Below are positions 53,990 to 64,000 of a stretch of 64,000 nt of DNA, in pieces. A program made the position numbers and the translations under genes. Source of the stretch: Allolobophora icterica. Lineage: Eukaryota; Annelida; Clitellata; Crassiclitellata; Lumbricidae. The stretch covers positions 31,843,654 to 31,907,653 of the forward strand of contig OY744608.1 of NCBI GenBank assembly GCA_963556255.1, given 5' to 3'. Positions within the stretch are counted from its first letter, which is position 1; every line of letters starts with the position of its first letter. The notes beneath the pieces are model-generated. The model saw only the letters and a list, made by a program, of their open reading frames with translations. It was not told where the DNA came from and did no database searches.

Positions 53990-54255
53990 CACTGTTCTTG
54001 GTGAAGAAGCTTGTTCAGTAGCCAGACCTAGATTTTGGAACTCTCTCTCTGGTAGCCTATTTATTCATTTTGCTCATTCACTTTTGTCATTTTCATCCTC
54101 AATTTAAACCTTATCTTTTCAAATTGCTTATCCACCATAAGCTGCCTGTCAGTCTTTACAGACTGGTCTTCTGGATATTGACCTGATTACGGCTTGGTTT
54201 TGGTGCACCATTGGCTGATGCTTTGTGTATCATGATAGTGACACCATAGCAGTCA
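53990..54255 (+). pseudogene. LINE 3'-end fragment
   Basis: Plus strand shows LFLVKKLV...FGTLSL, then KPYLFKLLIHHKLPVSLY and LRLGFGAP, paralleling the tail of the minus-strand LINE at 39355-39768. Stops interrupt it. It sits in an EGF-gene intron, antisense to the gene. Confidence 0.7.
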
Positions 54256-54518
54256 CTAGATTTAGATGTTTCCTGAACCAAGTAAGCCTACGGTAGTGAA
54301 TATTTACAATAAACATATGAAATAAATCCAATACTTTTTTAGGCATATAAAGTAAACCACCATGCAGTTATACTATTTTATACTCTTAAATTCTTATACA
54401 CAAGATAAGCCATAATAATATATATGATGGAAAAGGATGAAGAGTTTTAAATATTAAAAGAAAATGATCTGCTATCCTAAAAGACCATTGAAGTGTTGAA
54501 GGAGTGTTACAGACTTAC

Positions 54519-54647
54519 TCTTCTGACATGAGATGCCTTCATATCCATGCTTGCAGTTGCATTTGCCCATCACTCGGTCACACGAAGAACTATGCTTACA
54601 AGAACACGTCTTACTACAGTTCTTGCCATACTGGTTTGCAGGACACT
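54519..54647 (-). CDS. MEGF-like gene, EGF exon
   Basis: 129 bp: CPANQYGKNCSKTCSC...CDRVMGKCNCKHGYEGISC. Acceptor TTTTCCAG, donor AAGA|GTAAGT. Confidence 0.93.
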
Positions 54648-54772
54648 CTGGAAAAGTGAAACATACAAGGAAGTTTTAGGCATAAAAAACATTCAATATG
54701 CTGTGACCAGCCTATTTCCAACTGCCTACAAATTCTAATCTCTCACCTTCCCTGATCCCCAAGATTCATTAA

Positions 54773-54844
54773 CACTTTAACGACGAACTGCATTGGTTCC
54801 CACTACTTCCCAGTTGCTTTTAGTATACTCTCGTCATTAAAGTG
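54773..54844. mobile_element. 72-bp palindromic MITE flanked by TTAA
   Basis: CACTTTAACGACGA ... TCGTCATTAAAGTG forms near-perfect inverted repeats, with TTAA on each side (54769-54772, 54845-54848), a piggyBac-like target pattern. A nearly intact copy is duplicated at ~55025-55080. Confidence 0.65.
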
Positions 54845-55250
54845 TTAAAGGCGAGTCTCTCAAATTCGAACCACATTAACAGGGAAAAAATGTAAGGTAT
54901 TTTCAGTTAACAAGCATAAGATGAAGAGGAGTCAGTCTGGACGGCAATGGAAACTGACGACAAGAGTTGCTAGATGTTACATACTCTTGTACATAATTTA
55001 GTTTACTACAATACACTGTACACAAACGACAAACTGCATTGGTTCCCAGTTGCTTTTAGTATACTCTCGTCATTAAAGTGTCAAATTCGAACCACATTAA
55101 CAGGGAAAAAAATGTAAGGTATTTTCAGTTAACAAGCATAAGATGAAGAGGAGTCAGTCTGGACGGCAATGGAAACTGACGACAAGAGTTGCTAGATGTT
55201 ACATACTCTTGTACATAATTTAGTTTACTACAATACACTGTACACAAACA
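54785..55250. repeat. ~240-bp tandem duplication including part of the MITE
   Basis: The block from ACTGCATTGGTTCCCA through CAATACACTGTACACAAAC at about 54787-55026 recurs at about 55030-55248 with small deletions. A short CACACGCACG run follows. Confidence 0.85.
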
Positions 55251-55629
55251 CGCACGCACACACGCACGCACACACGCACGCACGCGCACACACGGATATA
55301 TTGGAAGAAGTGAAAGAGAGGAATTAGGTTATTATGGTCAATTAGAAAATTCAGTTTTGAGTTTAGAATTAAATGCTCCATGAGAAATAATAGGGAGACG
55401 GGATAATATCCAGTTTAGGAATGAGTCAAGTGAAGGAGGACTTTTTGCATATGCATAGAGATGCACTCTGGCTATAAAACTGTTACAATTGAAACAAAAG
55501 GCTTACTCACCAGTTTAGTACATGAGACACAAACTTCTTTAGCATTTGATGATCGCATGCAGTTGATGGGGATCAACAAGTATAGGCTGCAATGACATGT
55601 TGCTAGATACTCAGTAAAATAAAGCTCAC

Positions 55630-55758
55630 CTGTTTGACAGATTTCTCCTTTCCAACCAGATTCACAGAAACAGTTGCCAGTGACGTGATCACAGGCACCA
55701 CCGTTTAGGCACAGGCATCTCATCTGACAACCACTGCCATAAAATCCAGTAGGACACC
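55630..55758 (-). CDS. MEGF-like gene, EGF exon
   Basis: 129 bp: CPTGFYGSGCQMRCLC...CDHVTGNCFCESGWKGEIC. Acceptor ATCTGTAG, donor ACAG|GTGAGC. Confidence 0.95.
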
Positions 55759-56920
55759 CTACAGATAAACATGTGAACAATGTAAGACAGTGATCAGCAA
55801 CTTATTTCAAGCAAGGCTGCCTTAAAAAGACTTAAAGAAGGTGCCCAGGGCAATCATGATTTTTGTAAAAGAAATTGCGCTTGATTGCCATTTAGGACTT
55901 TAAAATAGCACCGAGAATATTTAATAAAAACATTATATACAAGAAAATTCAAAGGAAAGGCAGAGTAATCTGTATTAATTGATAACTCAGAAAGCTAGTA
56001 AGAATCTTGCTGTGTATGCTACATGCCAGTGTTCCATACAGAAGCTGATAATTATAACTAGTTATGCATGTTTTTAGAATTATCTGTCGTTGCCCCTGTC
56101 TGTTTTCATTTTAAATAGTTTATAGTTCAAATAAGTCAGTTTAAGCACAAAAATAAAGCAAATTTTCTGGCTATCATGCAACAAACAGTAAAATGATGTC
56201 TGTGAGCTAGCTTCTCAATATCACAGAGTGACTGAGGGCTTATATGTGGCTGCTTACATTTCACACTTTCTAGGAGTTCTGTAACTTGCATGTCAAACTG
56301 TGCCTCTGACAAACCAATGTTAACAATTCATGACTACTTTCAGACATCATTAGAAATAGTTCAAACAATTTCAAAACAAGGAACTGACTGTGTTTAGAGT
56401 GCAACATTTGTGCCACACTGCAACTTCACAAAAACATATATAGGTAACTTCTTTAAAGTTAATTGAGGCTGCCACAAAATATTATGAGGGTTAAAATATT
56501 ACGAGGGTTGCATGTGGGCCATGGGTTGGTGACTACTGATGGTTATCACACATGGCAAGATACCATGATGGTACACATACATAGGTTATGCACTCTCCAA
56601 GAATAGGCAGTGACAAGCTTTAAAATAAAGGCTGTCAACATCAGGTAAAGTTTCCTTGAAAACCATAAATGGTACTTGAATAGTGAGGTGGATATTTACA
56701 CAAGTATTGAGGTCTACATCTACATTATAAAACCTCTTTCAGCCAAAGCACAAGAGCAAACCAAAGCACAATTTCTTGAGTGGCTGTATGGCCAGTAAAT
56801 GAATTTAATTTCCAGTTTTGCATGAAGTGTCAAGACTCATTCTCAGGAACCACTACTGAAAGGCTGTTTTGTCTTACAGTTATCGCTGTATTATGTATTA
56901 GAAAACCTTTTAAGCCTTAC
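55759..56920. other. Intron, no recognised feature
   Basis: AT-rich, with no exon or element I can support. Confidence 0.45.
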
Positions 56921-57011
56921 TTTCTGTACAGTGTTGTCCAATCCAACCAGGAAAGCACTGGCAAAGTCCACTGACAGCATCACAACTGTCACTATTCTGA
57001 CATTTACACTT
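56921..57011 (-). CDS. MEGF-like gene, EGF exon (3' part of a module)
   Basis: 91 bp, phase 0 to 1: KCKCQNSDSCDAVSGLCQC then FPGWIGQHC. It completes the module opened at the end of exon 57281-57576 (GIDCKQ), so here an intron splits a module. Confidence 0.9.
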
Positions 57012-57280
57012 CTGACAGAAATTTAAAAAACAACTTCAGTCAGTAATTTTAACAAAATCTGAGAGCAAACTGATGGTTTACAAGAATCAGTGAGATTACA
57101 TCGATCACACTATGCATTGTTGTTATAGAAACTATCGTAAAAATAGGTAAGCATTTTCAGTTAACTCGTTGCTGGCATTGGTTTGCATCACATGTACAGA
57201 AAGCCACATACATTGCACTTAAAGAGGTTCTTTAAGGGTGTAATATAAATGTCCAATAAGAAACACAATCAAGCACTGAC

Positions 57281-57576
57281 CTGTTTACAGTCAATGCCCC
57301 AGAAACCTTCCAAGCATCGTTGCTTGCATCCTTTGCCCATTGTACCAGCCGGACAGAAGCACTTCCCAGAGACGTGATGGCAACGAGCATGATTTTCACA
57401 AGAACATGTTTCAGAACAGCTTGGTCCATAGGATCCTTCTGGACATGGTTGATCGCAGTAGCGTCCAACCCAACCAGCGCTACAGACACACGCACCAGTT
57501 GCACGATCACAGATGCCAGTTTCTCCACAACGACAAGTATATCTACACCCTGCTCCATAAGTGCCATTGCCACATT
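57281..57576 (-). CDS. MEGF-like gene, exon with two and a part EGF modules
   Basis: 296 bp, phase 1 to 0. Contains CGNGTYGAGCRYTCRC...CVCSAGWVGRYC, CPEGSYGPSCSETCSC...CFCPAGTMGKGC and the start CLEGFWGIDCKQ. Acceptor ACTTTAG, donor ACAG|GTCAGT. Confidence 0.95.
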
Positions 57577-57919
57577 CTAAAGTAAAAAAAATGCAACAGC
57601 AGAACAACAATTATACAACTGTAATGCCAAACAGGAAATCTCACATTTCTCACAGTTATCATAGGGCAGCTACATTTGAAGCAGTTCAGTTCCAAAGCAG
57701 AGCATGATCATAATCAAAATCATAAATTTGTATAGCACCACATCCTAATAAGTGCTCCTGACCCGACGACACCAAATAACGATAGAAAGAATGGTTTTCG
57801 AACGCTTGCGGAAAAGGGGCAAAGACAGACCAAGAAGTTCATTTTGGAGGTTGCTATCCAAACGACAGTGGAAGCAATAAACACGAGGAGAAGAAGAATA
57901 AGAACAGCAGTCTCTTGAG

Positions 57920-58187
57920 CTAGCCTGACAGGCAGCCATGGGTATGAAGTACTAGCGACTTCATTTTCTTAGCCTCGGCACATGAGGGCGAGTGGCCTGT
58001 CCTCTCCCTCATCGTTTCATCTTTCCACCAACAATGTATGGTCAGTGTACTCATTTTAACTGAGTTGGCTAGGGGCGCAGGTGAAGCAGAAATCTCAAAC
58101 CAAAATAACTGCCCTGGTGGGGATTTGAACACCTGGCCACCTTGATGGACAGTCCAGCATGGTAACCACTAGACTATGGCGCACCCC
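57920..58187 (-). mobile_element. SINE, minus-strand copy of the 46353 family
   Basis: On the minus strand it opens GGGGTGCGCCATAGTCTAGT, has box B-like GTGTTCAAATCCCC, and shares GAGTACACTGACCATACATTG and the GAAAATGAAGTCGCTAGTAC block with the copy at 46353-46654. Confidence 0.8.
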
Positions 58188-58417
58188 AACGAAGCGCCAT
58201 ATGCAATCTGAATATGAAACATGCCGAAGAACTGAAATAAAGTTACATAAATGAGTGACAAACAGTCTATATATACTTTGATTTTGTGATTTAGCAAGTG
58301 AAGGTTCTCTGAGAAGCACCACTGTATGTAGGCGAAAGATAACTGAAACTCTATTAGATCACCAATCGTCAGCAACTGTGATATTGATAATGGCTTCATG
58401 TAGATTGATGTGCCCAC

Positions 58418-58546
58418 CATCTGTGCATGAAGGTCCATGCCACCCTGGTACGCAGATACACTCTCCAGTGACCGGATCACATGCACCACCATTCTTACAC
58501 GAGCAATGTGCAGAACAGTTGGCACCAAAGTTACCAGCAGGACATG
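58418..58546 (-). CDS. MEGF-like gene, EGF exon
   Basis: 129 bp: CPAGNFGANCSAHCSC...CDPVTGECICVPGWHGPSC. Acceptor ATTGTAG, donor GATG|GTGGGC. Confidence 0.93.
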
Positions 58547-59121
58547 CTACAATAACAATTTAATCAAATTAAATTATTTTCAAAGAACAAAACCAATTCA
58601 CATATTTCAAAAGCGGACAGTAAAAAAGTTATATACATATTATAAACTACAGAAATCAAGAAATGAGAAAAATAAACAAATAAAAACAGAAACATCCATA
58701 TGCATGTTCTCTACACTGGTACCAAATTAAACTATTATTTTATTGTCTGATTTTCATTAATTCATGAATTTGATAATTTATATAGCGCCTCTTCAAGGGG
58801 CCTACTCAGAGGCACTTTCAGCAGTTCACACCGAAGACCAATCATTCCCAATGCAAGGCTGCTTCTGGCTTGGTGTGACACATTGACCATAGTATTAATG
58901 CATAATTATGTATGATTCAGAATGGACTGATCTTAATACACAACACTGGAAACATAGCACAGGAAGATAGCTAAAATTTCACTTATGACTACTAAGGCAT
59001 TGCATTTCTGTAGCAACAACACACGCTCTTAGAGTGAGAAACATAATCAATCAACCCATTTTGCACCCCAGTACTAAATCATTTTTGCATAATAGTGAAA
59101 AGAAGTAATGAGTTAACTGAC
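58547..59121. other. Intron, no recognised exon
   Basis: Around 58780-58820 there is a TATAGCGCCTCTTCAAGGGG segment resembling the tail of the SINE at 35402; otherwise nothing. Confidence 0.4.
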
Positions 59122-59250
59122 GTTCGTCACAAAGTGTTCCAGTCCATCCTTCAGTGCAGCTGCACTTGCCATCCACTGCATTACAGACAGCTTCATTGTC
59201 ACATTCACACACCTGCAGGCAGTGTGAGCCAAAATGTCCTGAAGGGCATC
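59122..59250 (-). CDS. MEGF-like gene, EGF exon
   Basis: 129 bp: CPSGHFGSHCLQVCEC...CNAVDGKCSCTEGWTGTLC. Acceptor TTTCACCAG, donor GAAC|GTCAGT. Confidence 0.93.
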
Positions 59251-60045
59251 CTGGTGAAACAAATTCAGCCAAAAACCAGCTTACCACAAAAAATATTGAA
59301 CAGGGTTCACTTATATAATTCACTAACACAGGTTGAATATCAGGACAGCTCTGCTAAAGGCAAACTGTTTATGTATATAGGTGTATAGAAACAGTGTCTC
59401 TTCACCACCTTCGAAAGCCAAACCTCTGAATCAGTCAGTCAATGTAAAATTTCATACTGGTGATTAGATTGTGGAAATCTCCACCCACATAAAGTTTGGT
59501 AGCAATCGGTTTGCCATTACCAAAACCCAACATATAAACCCTCAGCTCTGCGCCATTTTATACAAGTTTGTTTAATTTTGACAAGCCTACAGCCCCCCAC
59601 AAAGTTGTAAGCAAATAAGCTCATTTGACAACGATTATTTTGTCATGGCCGGTGCGTTTTCATACACCTGTGAATAAGCTGTTCCTGGGACTTGGCTTTT
59701 TGGGTGCTGTAAAAATTTAGAGATTATGAACATATCCAAAATAGATAAAAACATTGTCCTTAAGGCAAAAAATAAGAAAGAATTCACAGTTCTCTTTTAC
59801 TGAAAACGTTTTGATCATTTTTCAAGTGCTTTACTTGTGCAAAACATGGCCTGTTAGAAGGCAGTATAGTGTGCCAGTACTTTGATAGCGTTACTTGCCA
59901 GTGCAGGTTTACATGTACTGCAGTTGAAAAATCATTCTTAAGCTGTTACTACTTAAATCTGACCATAACGTAGAAAGAGTCCTAAAAGTAGTGCCATAGA
60001 AATATGTGCCTTAGTAAACTAAAATGAAAGCATAAGTGTACTCAC
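59251..60045. other. Intron, no recognised feature
   Basis: No exon or element that I can support. Confidence 0.45.
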
Positions 60046-60174
60046 CATGTTTACATTTGAGACCAAACCAACCAGGATCACAGTGACATAGGCCATTGCT
60101 TGAATCACATCCTGAAGAATGCTCACAATCGCACAGATTCAGACATCCAATTCCCCACCTTCCAGAAGGACAGT
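60046..60174 (-). CDS. MEGF-like gene, EGF exon
   Basis: 129 bp: CPSGRWGIGCLNLCDC...CDSSNGLCHCDPGWFGLKC. Acceptor TTTGTTAG, donor CATG|GTGAGT. Confidence 0.93.
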
Positions 60175-61395
<1,221 letters not shown>

Positions 61396-61513
61396 GCTGA
61401 CTGCAGTTGATGCCTGTAAATCCCCGTGGACATACATCCACGCATTTTCCATCTGGGCAATGTTGTTCACACCGGTCACCATGGTAACCAGGAAGACAGA
61501 CGCAGTTTCCATT
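61396..61513 (-). CDS. MEGF-like gene, EGF exon (118 bp)
   Basis: Phase 0 to 1: NGNCVCLPGYHGDRCEQHCP then CVDVCPRGFTGINC. It continues the module split at the end of exon 62430-62632. Acceptor CCTTTTAG, donor CAGC|GTAAAC. Confidence 0.88.
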
Positions 61514-62274
61514 CTAAAAGGAAGAAATTGAGACAGAACTGAAATCTGGGAACAAGTGATTTCCCTTTAGTAATCTGAAGTAGCCACATAGGGTCTTTAA
61601 TTGATATAATCTACAATAAGTCATGACCTATTTTACTGTAATAACTAAATTTAAATCCATCTGGCCAAGTTTAATACAACAAAAATTTAATCAGACTTAA
61701 TATCAAGGCCAAGATCTCGAAACTGACAAAATTAGCATTGTATTTAAGTTTTGTGAAGTTCTCGGTCTTTGCAGTTTCAAAGTCACAACCATGTCTAATA
61801 GACACCTCACCAATTATGGGCATCATCTGTCTACTGTAGTAAACAACTTGTAGTTAAACTATTTTTTAAGTAGGTATTTATTTACTGTTTAGAGAATATT
61901 TCTTGAAATGTGTCAGTGTCTTCCTAGATTCTGTTTCAAGTCTGACTCTAAGTTGTAACATTCACTAGCTAATGCAACGCTGTCACTGTCGCCGGTAAAT
62001 AGACTTGTTAGCACAGACACAATAGACGAATGGTAATACTCTTGTGTGAAGATCGGTAGGACGTGGGTTCAATACCTGCAAGCCCCTTATTGGTCGACTC
62101 AGCCTTCTACTCCCTAGGGGCAGCCCTCACTCCCTAGAGTGCACTAATAAAATGAGTAGGCACCTAACAGGCTGCCAAGATGCGTGTTCAATGAGATCTA
62201 GACTTTGTACCGTTATATGCTTTCAATGTTACTCGCTGCGATCTGTCAGCGAACTTGTCTATATTATACAAGAA

Positions 62275-62323
<49 letters not shown>

Positions 62324-62429
62324 TATTTTTTTTTTTTACAACTTTTAAACTGGCTAGTGCCCAATACTGTACCACCCAGTTACAAAATACCTGGCTATAC
62401 CATACACGATTAGATCATATCGATCATAC
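61514..62429. other. Intron with tRNA-like segment and (ATT)n
   Basis: A weak tRNA-like stretch near 62025-62090 (GGTAGGACGTGGGTTCAATACC) may be an old SINE. An (ATT)n run lies at 62274-62323 followed by a T tract. Confidence 0.45.
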
Positions 62430-62632
62430 CTGTGGATTGCATCCATCTTCATTTTTACGGTTACAGTGACACTGGTTGATGCAGTTAGGTCCCCAGCTGT
62501 TCTTAGGACACGGTTGGTTGCACGCTGGTCCAAACAGCCCGGGCAGGCACTCACAGTAGCCAAAAATACGATTGCAACGTCCGGTGGGACACATCTGAGG
62601 ACAGCGCTGATCACAGTCAGTACCATACCAAC
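62430..62632 (-). CDS. MEGF-like gene, EGF exon of atypical spacing (203 bp)
   Basis: Phase 1 to 0: GWYGTDCDQRCPQMCPTGRC, then CECLPGLFGPACNQPCP and SWGPNCINQCHCNRKNEDGC. The first module has extra Cys-Pro pairs (CPQMCPTGRC), as near the N-termini of MEGF-type proteins. Donor ACAG|GTATGA. Confidence 0.88.
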
Positions 62633-62729
62633 CTCAAATTAAAATCACAAGCAGAAATCATCAATATTTTAGTTACTGGCATTCAGACCAAACTGAAACC
62701 ATCACCTTCAAAACTGCAAGACCAATACT

Positions 62730-63070
62730 CAGAGGCGTCTACACCATAGAAACCTTGGAGCAAATGCAGTGCTCGAAATGGACCGGAACGCCGTTCCGGT
62801 TCGTCAAATGAATTTAGCGTTCCGTTCCGGTTCGTCAAATGAATTATTGTGGAAAATACTATGAAATTAACGTGAATGCTCCCATATCTTTGACTAGCGT
62901 TCCGTTTGGTAAAATTTTCCATTTCGAGCACTGAGCAAATGCTCCATCCAAGAAATAGGGGGGATCTGTCAGTGTGTCTGCCACCATTTTAGGGGGGAGG
63001 AGCGGGGAGGGGGAAGAAGAGGGGGGAAAGGGACATTGCTCCAACGACTTAGGGGGGATAGACGCCCCTG
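62730..63070. mobile_element. hAT-type MITE (outer) with a second MITE nested inside
   Basis: Ends CAGAGGCGTCTA / CAGGGGCGTCTA (11 of 12) with TSD CCAATACT at 62722-62729 and 63071-63078. The right half is G-rich. The inner element at 62767-62933 inserted later. Confidence 0.9.
62767..62933. mobile_element. hAT-type MITE (inner, 167 bp) with 8-bp TSD
   Basis: Terminal repeat CAGTGCTCGAAATGGA (16 bp, perfect) with TSD AGCAAATG at 62759-62766 and 62934-62941. Contains repeated GTTCCGGTTCGTCAAATGAA. Confidence 0.93.
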
Positions 63071-63439
63071 CCAATACTTCAAGACTTACCATACTTACTT
63101 ACGTCAGTCACACAGCATTGCATGGTTCTGCTCATGGGCACTATACACATTTAGTGTTACTAATAAGTAAAGACAAAATGAAAATTAGCACTTTTACAAG
63201 TAGAAGTGATCTACTTATGACAGGATTATAGCTAATAGGAAAGTGTTATGTGTTGGTTGAAATGACAGTAGAAAGTAGGGATCCAGTGGTCACAGGCTTC
63301 AAGTAAGTCAATGGGCAGTGTGTAACAATCCCTGGCAATTTCATTGTTATAATGTAAAATCTGATGTACCACAGTGAGGAAGATATATACCAAATTAAAT
63401 TCAGCTTTGGAAAATGATCTCATTATGCTGCAGCCTCAT

Positions 63440-63720
63440 CATAAGATAACTACTTGATATGGCTCCTAATGGTGCAGCATGCTGGTCAATCAGTAGCATG
63501 CATGGTCTGTGACCTAACAGCTGTGGGTTCCGTCTAATGACCCTGGACACAATATTGTGAACACGTGCCTCTGTCACCCAGCAGTAGTAGTTGGAACTGG
63601 CATCAGTCGGGATGTAACGAGCAGGTCCTGTGATGTGCTGGCCCCATGTCCAGGACCTTGGGTATTGCCCATTGCCAGCTCAAGGGCTGCAGAGTGGATA
63701 AGAACACCTGCCTTATCTTC
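63440..63720 (+). mobile_element. Possible old tRNA-derived SINE
   Basis: ATGGTGCAGCATGCTGGTCAATCAGTAGCATG with a box B-like GTGGGTTCCGTCTAAT further on gives a weak tRNA-like head. It is decayed, and no TSD was found. Confidence 0.35.
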
Positions 63721-63881
63721 CACCATGTGACATGGGAACTTAACTTACTTTGTTAACAAAGGAAGCAATACACATAGGTTTAAGTGTAGGAAATGCATGG
63801 TTGCCTGAATTTACTTCCTGACAAACTGGTTATACATGTAATACATATAATGGTAGATGTTGTGGTTGTAGGAAGACATAC

Positions 63882-64000
63882 CTGGTGAACACCCATTTTC
63901 ACATCTTTCACCTGTAATGCCTGGTGGACATATGCAACTTCCAGATACGGCATCACATGTTCCACCATTCTCACAACTGCACTGACTTTTACAATCAACT
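63882..64000 (-). CDS. MEGF-like gene, most 5' visible EGF exon (cut by window end)
   Basis: DCKSQCSCENGGTCDAVSGS, then CPPGITGERCENGCSPG, donor CCAG|GTATGT. With the other 18 minus-strand exons this gives about 2.9 kb of coding sequence (~970 residues) of laminin-type EGF modules in tandem, as in MEGF6/10/11, PEAR1, Draper and SREC receptors, which bind extracellular ligands or apoptotic cells. Neither signal peptide nor transmembrane segment is in view, so a secreted protein is also possible. Modules of eight cysteines over 43 residues and phase-1 introns favour expansion by exon duplication. Confidence 0.9.

Overview
The window is animal nuclear DNA. It has split genes with GT-AG introns, tRNA-derived SINEs, fragments of LINE reverse transcriptase, many short hAT-type MITEs and long microsatellites. 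The host genes (CHAF1A, an OTUD7-like deubiquitinase and a MEGF-type EGF gene) and the repeat style suggest a marine invertebrate such as a mollusc or invertebrate deuterostome. The sequence alone does not settle the phylum.

Layout. Positions 1-8467 are noncoding and repeat-rich: a ~0.6 kb duplicated segment and a hAT MITE with a target-site duplication. The minus-strand interval 8468-10218 is the last coding exon of an OTUD7 (Cezanne-like) gene with two A20-type zinc fingers. Nine plus-strand exons between 11711 and 42665 encode the C-terminal two thirds of CHAF1A, the large subunit of chromatin assembly factor 1. One of these exons is split by a 1.2 kb hAT-like element, and another needs one extra A in an A8 run to stay in frame. 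Between 45936 and 64000 the minus strand carries 19 exons, mostly 129 bp and mostly phase 1, of a multiple-EGF (MEGF/SREC-like) protein. Both its ends lie outside what I can see.

The main object is a 17.8 kb Maverick/Polinton (endogenous virus-like DNA element) at 16802-34609, inside a CHAF1A intron. It has ~350 bp terminal inverted repeats, a 5-bp target-site duplication (ATCTG) and apparently unbroken genes. In order they are: a small Cys-rich protein, protein-primed DNA polymerase B, and (opposite strand) a retrovirus-like integrase and a zinc-ribbon plus phospholipase A2-like protein. Then on the plus strand come the packaging ATPase, a conserved virion-type protein, a penton-like minor capsid protein, a small pVI/pX-like protein, the double-jelly-roll major capsid protein, a hydrophobic protein, an adenain-like protease, a fibre-like protein with bacteriophage tail-fibre repeats, a second beta-rich protein and a membrane protein. 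Together these supply replication, integration, packaging, capsid building, maturation, membrane penetration and probably attachment.

Three points deserve most attention. (1) The protease frame has no ATG upstream of its conserved N-terminus. It lies in the -1 frame of the preceding hydrophobic-protein gene, and that gene ends in a canonical A_AAA_AAC slippery heptamer directly followed by its stop codon and then a 7-bp stem-loop. This looks like programmed -1 frameshifting that fuses a virion-type protein to the protease. (2) The 620-residue fibre-like protein is built from ~100-residue units carrying phage tail-fibre motifs. (3) A hAT-like insertion sits inside a CHAF1A coding exon, 7 bp before its donor site.
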